Positions 56,941-64,000 of a stretch of 64,000 nt of DNA are shown one piece after another. Where the stretch lies: contig NZ_CP042435.1 of NCBI RefSeq assembly GCF_007971225.1, positions 1,987,501 to 2,051,500 on the forward strand. The letters are read 5' to 3'. The notes under the pieces were generated by a model. That model had not been told where the DNA came from and made no database searches. It saw only the letters and a program-made list of their open reading frames with translations. Position numbers and translations under genes: made by a program. Source of the DNA: Panacibacter ginsenosidivorans. Lineage in GTDB: Bacteria; Bacteroidota; Bacteroidia; Chitinophagales; Chitinophagaceae. Position 1 is the first letter of the stretch. Each line of letters starts with the position of its first letter.

Positions 56941-56972
56941 TATTGCCTCTTTGCCTATTGCCTCCTTGCTTG
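56941..56972. repeat. GGCAA heptad repeats, right flank (inverted)
   Basis: TATTGCCTCTTTGCCTATTG and on: inverted relative to 56505-56538. Its left edge lies 8 bp outside the four-helix-bundle start and its right edge ends at the leuA/cimA stop (56974). Confidence 0.75.
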
Positions 56973-56973
56973 T

Positions 56974-58548
56974 TTAAATTATATTCAGCATCTTTTGTGT
57001 TGCCTGTATTGCCGAAACAGTTTGGTCGCTGTCTAAACCACGTGTTTTAAATTCTCTGCCTTTATGCATCCATGTAATAATGGTTTCGCAAAGCGCATCT
57101 GTTTTACCACCAGGAGGGATACGAACTGCATAGTCCGTTAATAAAGGAAGCTCTATATCTTTCTTTACATACACTTTTTTCAAGGCATTCATAAATGCAT
57201 CATATTGACCATCACCTTGTGCATGTTCTTCAAAAATTTCGCCATTAAAGTTTACACGGATCGTAGCAGAAGGTCTAAGATTTTTTGAATGACTAAGCAC
57301 ATAGTTTTCTATCTGCACTTTTTCTTCTATCGCACTGCTATCAAGAACATCAGAAATAATATAGGGAAGATCCGCCTGTGTTACCGCTTCTTTTCTGTCA
57401 CCAAGTTCAATAATACGTTGCGTAACTTTCTTCAAATCTTCATCAGACAGTTGAATTCCTAATTGCTGAAGATTGTTTTCAATATTGGCTTTACCGCTTG
57501 TTTTACCTAAAGCATATTTTCGTTTTCTGCCAAAACGTTCAGGTAAAAGATCGTTGTAATAAAGATTATTTTTCTTATCGCCATCAGCGTGTATGCCCGC
57601 AGTTTGAGTAAAAACATTTTCACCAACAACAGGTTTATTAACCGGTATTCTGAAACCTGAAAATGTTTCTACCAGTTTACTTACCTTATATAATTCCTGT
57701 TCTTCAACAGATGTTTTCACATCTTTCATGTAATCATTCAACACGGCAATAGCACTTGCAAGGGGTGCATTGCCTGCCCGTTCACCCATACCATTTATGG
57801 TAAGATGCAAACCATGCACACCGGCTTTCACTGCTTCCAACACATTGGCTGTAGCAAGATCATAATCATTGTGTGCATGAAAATCAAAATGCACATGGGG
57901 GTACCTGTTTACAATTTCATGCAGGTATTCATATGTCTCAGAAGGAATTAATACACCAAGTGTATCGGGCAATAAAACTCTTTTTACAGGTTGCTCTGCA
58001 AGAAAATCCAGATAAGCAAAAACGTAATCTTTTGAGTGACGCATACCATTGCTCCAGTCTTCGAGATATACATTGCATTCAATCCCTTTTTTATTTGCTA
58101 ACGCAATCACCGCTCCCACCTCATTAAAATGTTGCTCGGGAGCTTTCTTTAACTGATGCGTTAAATGATTCAATGAGCCTTTCGTTAACAGGTTCATCAC
58201 TTTTGCACCAGCTTCCAACATCCAGTTAATAGACACTTCACCATCAACAAATGTGAGGACTTCAACTTTATCAATAAAACCATTTGCAGTGGCCCATTCT
58301 GTAATTTTTTTTACAGCCTGGAACTCACCTTCAGATACACGTGCAGATGCAATTTCAATACGGTCAACTTTAAGTTCTGTAAGTAACAGTTGCGCAATCG
58401 TCAACTTTTCTGATGCAGAAAAAGATACGCCACTTGTTTGTTCGCCATCACGCAGCGTTGTATCCATTATTTCAATGTGCCGCTGCTTGTGGCTTTTGTG
58501 TACATCTCTTGAAAGAGCTGTATCCATCGTAGGTTGTGTTGTTGTCAT
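56974..58548 (-). CDS. 2-Isopropylmalate synthase / citramalate synthase family (LeuA/CimA)
   Basis: Acetyl-CoA-dependent aldol condensation feeding leucine or isoleucine synthesis. 524 residues from the ATG at 58548. HMGL-type TIM barrel starts MDTTLRDGEQTSGVSFS (metal Asp), with HFDFHAHNDYDLATANVL (metal His pair) and the allosteric LeuA-dimer domain from about 390 (ENYVLSHSKNLRPSATIRVN). The leu-operon position supports LeuA, but Bacteroidota often carry a paralogue in exactly this leuD-X-leuB slot whose product may be citramalate, so I leave the symbol empty. Confidence 0.85.
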   Translation of the reverse strand: MTTTQPTMDTALSRDVHKSHKQRHIEIMDTTLRDGEQTSGVSFSASEKLTIAQLLLTELKVDRIEIASARVSEGEFQAVKKITEWATANGFIDKVEVLTFVDGEVSINWMLEAGAKVMNLLTKGSLNHLTHQLKKAPEQHFNEVGAVIALANKKGIECNVYLEDWSNGMRHSKDYVFAYLDFLAEQPVKRVLLPDTLGVLIPSETYEYLHEIVNRYPHVHFDFHAHNDYDLATANVLEAVKAGVHGLHLTINGMGERAGNAPLASAIAVLNDYMKDVKTSVEEQELYKVSKLVETFSGFRIPVNKPVVGENVFTQTAGIHADGDKKNNLYYNDLLPERFGRKRKYALGKTSGKANIENNLQQLGIQLSDEDLKKVTQRIIELGDRKEAVTQADLPYIISDVLDSSAIEEKVQIENYVLSHSKNLRPSATIRVNFNGEIFEEHAQGDGQYDAFMNALKKVYVKKDIELPLLTDYAVRIPPGGKTDALCETIITWMHKGREFKTRGLDSDQTVSAIQATQKMLNII

Positions 58549-58728
58549 GTTCACTTAATTCATGCAATGCTCAATCGCTGATATTTTATTTATGTTACAA
58601 GCTGTAATCGTTATGGCATCGCCTGTTGCGTCACTCACTTGTACGTTCAGTTCAACATTGATCAAAGCGTTGAAGAGTGCGACGCAACGGATGTTTAATA
58701 TTTATTCCATTGCCTGGTTCAAAAAAAT
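58549..58728. repeat. Facing pair of core repeats inside the leu cluster
   Basis: Cores at 58625-58644 (+, GTTGCGTCACTCACTTGTAC, hybrid of both subtypes) and 58669-58688 (-, TGCGTCGC subtype). The right arm ends CCTGGTTCAAAAAAATTT at the leuD stop. It lies between two genes expected to be co-transcribed. Confidence 0.85.
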
Positions 58729-59325
58729 TTAATACATACTTGCATCTGCAAATGTTTTGATCTCGGCTTTCATTGCCTGCAGGTAATCGATATCGTCAAA
58801 ACCATTTATCATATTATGTTTCTTGTAACCATTAATTGCGAAAGATTCATTTTCGCCGGATGCAAGAATGGTAATCTTTTGTTCTGGCAGATTTACTTCC
58901 AGTTCTGTTTTTGGATCAGCCTCAATTGCGGTGAAAATTTTCTCCAGAAACTCGGGGCTAACCGTTACCGGAAGAATGCCAATGTTTAAAGAATTGCCTT
59001 TGAAAATGTCTGCAAAAAAGCTTGATACTACACAACGAAAACCATAATCATAAATAGCCCATGCTGCATGTTCGCGGCTGCTGCCACTACCAAAGTTTTT
59101 ACCTGCAACAAGAATCTTTCCTGAATAAATCGGATTGTTTAACACGAAATCCTGTTTAGGAGAATCATCATTGTTGTAGCGCCAGTCACGGAAAAGGTTA
59201 TCGCCAAAACCCTTACGTTCCGTGGCTTTCAGGAAACGTGCGGGAATTATCTGGTCTGTATCAACATTCTCAATTGGCATTGGAACTGCTGTACTTCTTA
59301 ATACGGTGAATTTATCGTAAGCCAT
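58729..59325 (-). CDS. leuD: 3-Isopropylmalate dehydratase small subunit LeuD
   Basis: Swivelling small subunit that completes the isomerase active site with LeuC. 198 residues, normal size. Hallmarks: [33 protein letters not shown] and the conserved [20 protein letters not shown]. It lies 79 bp after leuC; the gap holds short REP-like words (GCTATTAGCTGCTAGCTGTG). Confidence 0.97.
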   Translation of the reverse strand: MAYDKFTVLRSTAVPMPIENVDTDQIIPARFLKATERKGFGDNLFRDWRYNNDDSPKQDFVLNNPIYSGKILVAGKNFGSGSSREHAAWAIYDYGFRCVVSSFFADIFKGNSLNIGILPVTVSPEFLEKIFTAIEADPKTELEVNLPEQKITILASGENESFAINGYKKHNMINGFDDIDYLQAMKAEIKTFADASMY

Positions 59326-59404
59326 ATCTTGAGCTATTAGCTGCTAGCTGTGAGCCGCTAGCTTTTGATTTTTTAAATCTTGTTTTCTTGAATCTTGTTT
59401 CTTT

Positions 59405-60817
59405 CTATGCTTCCTGCAACAACTCTCTTGGATCTGTTACAACGCCGGTAACTGCTGCTGCTGCTGCAACCAGCGGACTGGCAAGTAATGTTCTTGCACC
59501 GGGGCCTTGTCTGCCTTCGAAGTTCCTGTTACTTGTGCTTACTGCATATTTGCCCGCAGGAATTTTATCATCATTCATTGCAAGACATGCAGAGCAGCCT
59601 GGCTGACGCAGTTGAAAACCTGCTTCAGTAAGTATATCAAGAATACCTTCATCTTTTATTTGTTGTTCAACAATGTGCGAACCCGGAACGATCCATGCCG
59701 TAACATTATCTGCTTTCTTTCTTCCTTTAATAATAGAAGCGAATGCACGAAAATCTTCTATGCGGCCATTGGTGCAACTACCAATAAAAACATAATCCAC
59801 TTTTTTACCGATCATCGCATCGTCTTCATGGAAGCCCATATAGCCAAGCGATTTTTCGTAAGTAGATTTACCACCACCAACTTCAGCAGCAGTTGGAATA
59901 TGTTTGCTGATGCCAATACCCATTCCCGGATTTGTTCCGTAAGTGATCATTGGTTCAATATCAGCTGCATCGAAATTATATTCAAGATCAAAGGTTGCAC
60001 CTTCATCTGTTTTCAATGTTTTCCAGTAAGCAAGAGCTTTATCCCATGCTTCACCTTTTGGCGCTTTGTCTTTTCCTTTTATATATTCGAAAGTAGTTTC
60101 GTCAGGAGCAACCATACCGCCACGTGCACCCATTTCAATGCTCATGTTACAAACAGTCATCCTGCCTTCCATGCTCATGTTGCGGAAAACATCCCCTGCA
60201 TATTCTACAAAATAACCTGTTGCACCGGCAGCAGTTAGTTTAGCAATAATATACAAAACCACATCTTTAGGAAGTACGCCTTTTTGCAATTTGCCATTTA
60301 CATTTATGCGCATTTTCTTTGGCTTTGGCTGCATAATGCATTGAGAGGTTAATACCATCTCAACTTCAGATGTACCAATACCAAAAGCAATGGCACCAAA
60401 TGCGCCATGTGTTGAAGTATGCGAGTCCCCGCAAACGATGGTCATGCCCGGAAGTGTAATACCATTTTCCGGCCCCACCACATGCACAATACCGTTTTTT
60501 GGATTACCCAAACCCCAGTGTGAGATACCATATTTGGCAGAGTTACGTTCCAAAGCAGCCAACTGATTGGCAGACAAAGGATCTTTTACCGGCTTATCCT
60601 GGTTAATGGTCGGTGTGTTATGGTCTGCAGTAGCAAAAGTTCTTTCAGGGAATATCACTTTTAAACCTCTTTGCTCCAAACCAAGAAACGCAACAGGGCT
60701 GGTGACTTCATGAATAAAATGACGGTCGATAAAAAACACATCGGGGCCATCTTCAATTTTGCGCACCACATGGGAATCCCACACTTTATCGAAAAGGGTG
60801 CTGGCAGATTTGCTCAT
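59405..60817 (-). CDS. leuC: 3-Isopropylmalate dehydratase large subunit LeuC
   Basis: Isomerises 2- to 3-isopropylmalate with a [4Fe-4S] cluster. 470 residues from the ATG at 60817; a TTG three codons earlier is less likely. Cluster cysteines are in [13 protein letters not shown] and [39 protein letters not shown] is split here as its first half [19 protein letters not shown]. First gene of leuC-leuD-(leuA/cimA)-leuB. Confidence 0.97.
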   Translation of the reverse strand: MSKSASTLFDKVWDSHVVRKIEDGPDVFFIDRHFIHEVTSPVAFLGLEQRGLKVIFPERTFATADHNTPTINQDKPVKDPLSANQLAALERNSAKYGISHWGLGNPKNGIVHVVGPENGITLPGMTIVCGDSHTSTHGAFGAIAFGIGTSEVEMVLTSQCIMQPKPKKMRINVNGKLQKGVLPKDVVLYIIAKLTAAGATGYFVEYAGDVFRNMSMEGRMTVCNMSIEMGARGGMVAPDETTFEYIKGKDKAPKGEAWDKALAYWKTLKTDEGATFDLEYNFDAADIEPMITYGTNPGMGIGISKHIPTAAEVGGGKSTYEKSLGYMGFHEDDAMIGKKVDYVFIGSCTNGRIEDFRAFASIIKGRKKADNVTAWIVPGSHIVEQQIKDEGILDILTEAGFQLRQPGCSACLAMNDDKIPAGKYAVSTSNRNFEGRQGPGARTLLASPLVAAAAAVTGVVTDPRELLQEA

Positions 60818-61069
60818 TTTTTGCAATCTTTTTTAAAACGTTAGTAGAGAATATGTAAAGGCAGGCAGCGCAAATTTCGCAAAAAATGGGGGAATATAAT
60901 GCAACGCACAGATTTTTATTTAAATATCACAAATGAATGATTGTTAGCCGAAGCAGCATTTCAATAAAAAAGCAACAGATTTTGACTGTTGCTTTTAGAT
61001 TTATGAGCCGGGCTGTTGAATAAATACTAAGCCTTTCTTGCGTCGCACACTTGTACAGAAATGCATGCA
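60818..61069. repeat. Core repeat at 61037-61056 (+)
   Basis: CTTGCGTCGCACACTTGTAC, preceded by outer TTTATGAGCCGGGCTGTTGA (about 61000-61019) and CTAAGCCTTT. Its inner end faces the stop of the YCF48-like gene. A terminator hairpin lies to its left; leuC's promoter must be further left, but I see no clear TAnnTTTG. Confidence 0.85.
60968..60996 (-). terminator. Hairpin terminator of the YCF48-like gene
   Basis: AAAAGCAACAG (60968-60978) pairs with CTGTTGCTTTT (60986-60996), A/T tails on both sides. It lies beyond the repeat unit, about 75 bp past the gene's stop. Confidence 0.75.
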
Positions 61070-62359
61070 TCAGCGAACAATAATTAGTCTTGAATTACCA
61101 ACAACGACTCCTTCTGAAATTAAATTGACCTGGTAAATACCACGTTGCAAACTGGCAACGGGTAAAATAATTTGCTGTGTTCCTTTTTCTAAAATAATCG
61201 CAGGTCTGGTTGTTACAATGTTTCCGCTGGCATCTGTAACCTGTACAGAAATCTTTGATTGCTTCTCCAAATTGAAACTTACTGTTGCTTTATCATGCGC
61301 AGGATTAGGGTATAATTTCACAGGCAACATTTGCCTTATCGGTGTATTTTTTACAACGCTGTCTCGTTTCATGATCAGGCCGCCATCGCCAACTACATAA
61401 CCAGTTGACTCACTTATCATATATATGCCGTGTAAAATTGATTTTCCTGTATATTCCGGCTTCCAGCTTTTACCATAGTTTGAAGAATTATAAATAATAC
61501 CATTGTCCCCAACAGTATATGCAGTTCCATTAGCAAAGAATTTACAAGCATTCAACCTGTCACGAAAACCGGGTACCAGCGTTTTTGTTTTGAAATACCA
61601 TTCAAGATTGCTGATGCCGGGGCGCAACCGAAAATGATACAGCATTATCAGTTGGCATGAATCTCCGGGGCTATACCTGTTGTAAAAATTGGTGAACATA
61701 AAAACAGTATCAGTGTTTACGAAATCCATGGTGCTGAAACCATTTGCATTAGGGAAATTATATACAAAAGAATTGTACCAGTTTTTTCCTCCGTCTGCAG
61801 ATCTAACAAATTCTGCAGAATAGGTAAATGCACCTGAAACATTTCCCGCAACCATGCCTGTATTTTCATCAGCAAAACCAATGTATGTATAGGTGCTTGT
61901 GTTGTTAAGATCGTGTTGTGGCGCCCATTGCTTTCCTGCATCATCGCTTTCGTAAATATGATCACTAACAGAGAACAAACGCTGTGCAGGAGTTTTTGCC
62001 GCATAAAAATTTCGTGTATCACTTACCGATTTTAGCCATGTAGCACCGGCATCTTCAGACCTGTAGACTAATGGACTGCTTTCCCATGTAGCAGTTGTTA
62101 CAATCACAATACCACTATCCAATAGTGTTACAGAAGTAAGATTGTCTTTAGATGGTGCGGTCATTTGTTGCCAGGTTTGTCCCCCGTTTTTTGTACGTAA
62201 AACTGTTCCTCCGTCTCCAACTGCAAAACCAATTCGATTGTTGTAAAAACTAATTGCTTTTAAGTTGTTTTGCGTTGGAGTTGTTTGTTGCACCCATTGG
62301 GCAGAACATACACTCACAGCACATGCACATAGCATTGTCATTAGTAGATTAGCCTTCAT
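61070..62359 (-). CDS. Exported YCF48-like beta-propeller protein with T9SS sorting domain
   Basis: 429 residues. Signal peptide (LLMTMLCACAVSVCSAQ); sialidase/YCF48-type propeller blades recognisable by repeated GFAVGDGGTVLRTKNGGQTW, YRSEDAGATWLKS, VRSADGGKNWYNS and YVVGDGGLIMK; C-terminal type-A T9SS domain from about 345 (LYPNPAHDKATVSF) ending GNSRLIIVR. It is probably secreted or surface-attached through type IX secretion. Ligand unknown. Confidence 0.85.
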   Translation of the reverse strand: MKANLLMTMLCACAVSVCSAQWVQQTTPTQNNLKAISFYNNRIGFAVGDGGTVLRTKNGGQTWQQMTAPSKDNLTSVTLLDSGIVIVTTATWESSPLVYRSEDAGATWLKSVSDTRNFYAAKTPAQRLFSVSDHIYESDDAGKQWAPQHDLNNTSTYTYIGFADENTGMVAGNVSGAFTYSAEFVRSADGGKNWYNSFVYNFPNANGFSTMDFVNTDTVFMFTNFYNRYSPGDSCQLIMLYHFRLRPGISNLEWYFKTKTLVPGFRDRLNACKFFANGTAYTVGDNGIIYNSSNYGKSWKPEYTGKSILHGIYMISESTGYVVGDGGLIMKRDSVVKNTPIRQMLPVKLYPNPAHDKATVSFNLEKQSKISVQVTDASGNIVTTRPAIILEKGTQQIILPVASLQRGIYQVNLISEGVVVGNSRLIIVR

Positions 62360-62538
62360 AGTTTTTCTTTATGTTTTTGTTAAAAATGCTGTACGAAAAA
62401 CATTTTGTATTTGTTGGGGGAAAGAAAAAATATTTAAGCGCTTATACAATTTAATAAATGTGCTCAATTAAAGATGGGAATGTACAAGAGTGCGACGCAA
62501 GTATAGCATTATAGTAGTAATGCAGGCCGGCACAAAAA
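62360..62538. repeat. Core repeat at 62482-62501 (-)
   Basis: GTACAAGAGTGCGACGCAAG, then TATAGCATTATAG and the outer motif CAGGCCGGCACAAAAATT at the MATE gene stop. Confidence 0.85.
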
Positions 62539-63897
62539 TTATATCTTTTTGTTCTTCCATTTTCCGCTCTTTAAATAGAAGAATGCAGGTGTGAACATAC
62601 AGAACCAATATACCCATTCAGCCGTCCAGCCGATGGTAATGGATAAAAATAATCTTTCAAGTATAATGTATGCGTAGATGCTGTAAACAGTAATGGCTGC
62701 AAATTCAATTGCCAGGTTTATTCTTGTGTTGCCTGTGCCAATAACAGCATTTAGCCAAACAGTGCCAAAAGACATCATGATCAACGCAACTGATACAACT
62801 CTTACAACCGGAACTGCAGCAACAATAAAATCTTCGCTTTGCCCATACACCTGTAATAAGAGTGCGGGTGCAATATTCAGCAATAAAAAAATGATCAAAG
62901 CAAATGATACGCTTAGCCTGGTAATTTTTGTCACCAGTTCGATAACACGATGCTGCAAACCCTGCCCAATAATATTGCTTACCATTGTTGTAGATGCCGC
63001 TGCAAATGCCCATGTAACGCAGCCAAATAAACCAAAGATGTTGCGCATGGTATTTGAAATTGCAAGATTTCTTTCACCATGATGCTCTACAAGAATGTAA
63101 AAAAATTCCCAGCTTCCGACGCTTATTACATATTGCATTATCAGCGGTAAAGATTGATTTAATATTAATTTTATGGTAGCGCCATCATATGCATGTTTGC
63201 CAAAAATATTAAAGCCATCTGCCACACCTTTTTTGTGGATCACAAAAAACATAACAAGCAACCCGGTAGCTTCTGCAATGATAGATGCAACTGCTGCTCC
63301 GTTGAAACCCATTTGAGGCAAACCAAATTGCCCATAGATCAAAGCGTAGTCAAGTATAATATTGGTAAGGGTTTCAGCGAGTGTGCCCCATATAAGCCAT
63401 TTACTTTGATTGGTGCCAACCAGCAATGCATTGCGCATTTGATAGAGGTATAAAAATGGCAAACCCCAAATGCGTATATACAAAAAATGTATTGCCATCT
63501 GCACATTTGTTTCATCGTGCAATGCAAAACTGAAAATGACCGGTGCCAGCAAATAAGTAACTATTATACTAAATGCAGAAATAACCAATGTAATGCGAAT
63601 ACCGTGATTAAAAAGGTTGCCAATTTCATGCAGCCTGTTCTCGCCGGCACGTCTTGCAATCAATGCTTGTAAACCATTATTGAGCCCAAAACCCATCACT
63701 GCAAAAATGAGGTAATATACGCCGGTAATACCTGCAACTGCAAGTGGCTGCTCACCAAGCCCGCCCAGAAAAATATTGTTGGTAATAAAATTTATCTGCG
63801 GCACAAGAATAGACACAGCAATAGGCATGGCAATTTTCAGGATCTGCCTGTTGTTGATTTCAACCTGTAAACTTTTATTTGTAGTAACCGCATCCAT
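62539..63897 (-). CDS. MATE-family efflux transporter
   Basis: Inner-membrane Na+ or H+ antiporter exporting organic cations or drugs. 452 residues from the ATG at 63897 with about 12 transmembrane helices; the two MatE halves begin near IAMPIAVSILVPQINFI and LILNQSLPLIMQYVI. AVAGITGVYYLIFAVMGFGL and GLQALIARRAGEN are typical first-half motifs. The start at 63930 would place the promoter inside the gene, so 63897 is preferred. Substrate not predictable. Confidence 0.9.
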   Translation of the reverse strand: MDAVTTNKSLQVEINNRQILKIAMPIAVSILVPQINFITNNIFLGGLGEQPLAVAGITGVYYLIFAVMGFGLNNGLQALIARRAGENRLHEIGNLFNHGIRITLVISAFSIIVTYLLAPVIFSFALHDETNVQMAIHFLYIRIWGLPFLYLYQMRNALLVGTNQSKWLIWGTLAETLTNIILDYALIYGQFGLPQMGFNGAAVASIIAEATGLLVMFFVIHKKGVADGFNIFGKHAYDGATIKLILNQSLPLIMQYVISVGSWEFFYILVEHHGERNLAISNTMRNIFGLFGCVTWAFAAASTTMVSNIIGQGLQHRVIELVTKITRLSVSFALIIFLLLNIAPALLLQVYGQSEDFIVAAVPVVRVVSVALIMMSFGTVWLNAVIGTGNTRINLAIEFAAITVYSIYAYIILERLFLSITIGWTAEWVYWFCMFTPAFFYLKSGKWKNKKI

Positions 63898-63906
63898 AAA
63901 GGGTTG

Positions 63907-63938
63907 CAAATGTACTATGAGTATTTGCAATAAGCAAA
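63907..63938 (-). promoter_or_regulatory. MATE gene promoter: TTTG, 20 bp, TACATTTG
   Basis: Minus-strand TTTG (63935-63938) and TACATTTG (63907-63914) with a 20-bp spacer, 9 bp before the ATG: very short leader. Confidence 0.7.
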
Positions 63939-63979
63939 GCAGGGAATATATGTGCGGTTATTTTTGTGTTACAAACTGT

Positions 63980-64000
63980 TGTGCATGTGGCATCGACTGT
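63980..64000 (+). repeat. Probable start of another core repeat, cut by the window edge
   Basis: The last bases, TGTGGCATCGACTGT, match the lead-in (ATGGCATCGCCTGT or CATCGGCTGT) seen before several plus-strand cores. The core itself lies outside the window. Confidence 0.4.

Overview
The window is a contiguous piece of a Bacteroidota chromosome, most likely from the family Chitinophagaceae. The evidence is two SusC/SusD pairs, type IX secretion (T9SS) C-terminal sorting domains, a triple-Y sensor kinase, TAnnTTTG-type -7 promoter boxes often abutting start codons, few Shine-Dalgarno sequences, a DUF4293 protein, and the leuC-leuD-leuA/cimA-leuB order. No rRNA, tRNA, CRISPR array, transposase, integrase or phage gene is visible.

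Layout. 1-6.7 kb: a propeller-type sensor histidine kinase (cut by the left edge), divergent from a diheme cytochrome c, a hemerythrin-domain protein, a polytopic membrane protein and a VOC protein. 6.7-17.1 kb: a glycan-utilisation locus (SusC, SusD, SusE-like, SusF-like, GH32) with a NUDIX-type regulator next to it. 17.4-32.3 kb: mostly housekeeping genes (ligA, HerA-like ATPase, ffh, proline dehydrogenase, rlmN, two pseudouridine synthases) mixed with TPR, methyltransferase and esterase genes. 32.6-44.6 kb: a second SusC/SusD pair followed by a VCBS/ASPIC protein and a vanadium-haloperoxidase-like protein, divergent from a ROK-AraC regulator pair. 45-49.1 kb: an accessory segment with a nitrilase-family enzyme, TPR lipoprotein, Crp-like regulator, cupin and a proteasome-like Ntn hydrolase. 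Two of these genes are preceded by homologous ~210-bp leader repeats. 49.3-55.3 kb: a secreted GH13 alpha-amylase-like enzyme, two small proteins, thyA and folA. 55.4-60.8 kb: leucine biosynthesis, with a four-helix-bundle gene inserted between leuA/cimA and leuB. 61-64 kb: a T9SS-exported YCF48-like protein and a MATE transporter.

Two regulatory themes stand out. (1) A 15-bp palindrome, GTGTAAAAAATACAC, occurs twice upstream of the first susC, once (imperfect) upstream of the NUDIX regulator, and once inside the -33/-7 spacer of the distant GH13 gene. This looks like one regulon controlled by the NUDIX protein and linking the SusCDEF locus with the secreted amylase. (2) An intergenic repeat family with a 20-bp core (GTTGCGTCGCACTCTTGTAC or GTTGTGTCACTCACTTGTAC) occurs 32 times in 25 intergenic gaps and never inside a gene that I could find. 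It comes as single ~80-bp half units or as facing pairs, and its two core subtypes co-vary symmetrically about a central dyad. I do not recognise this family; it is the strongest candidate for something undescribed here.
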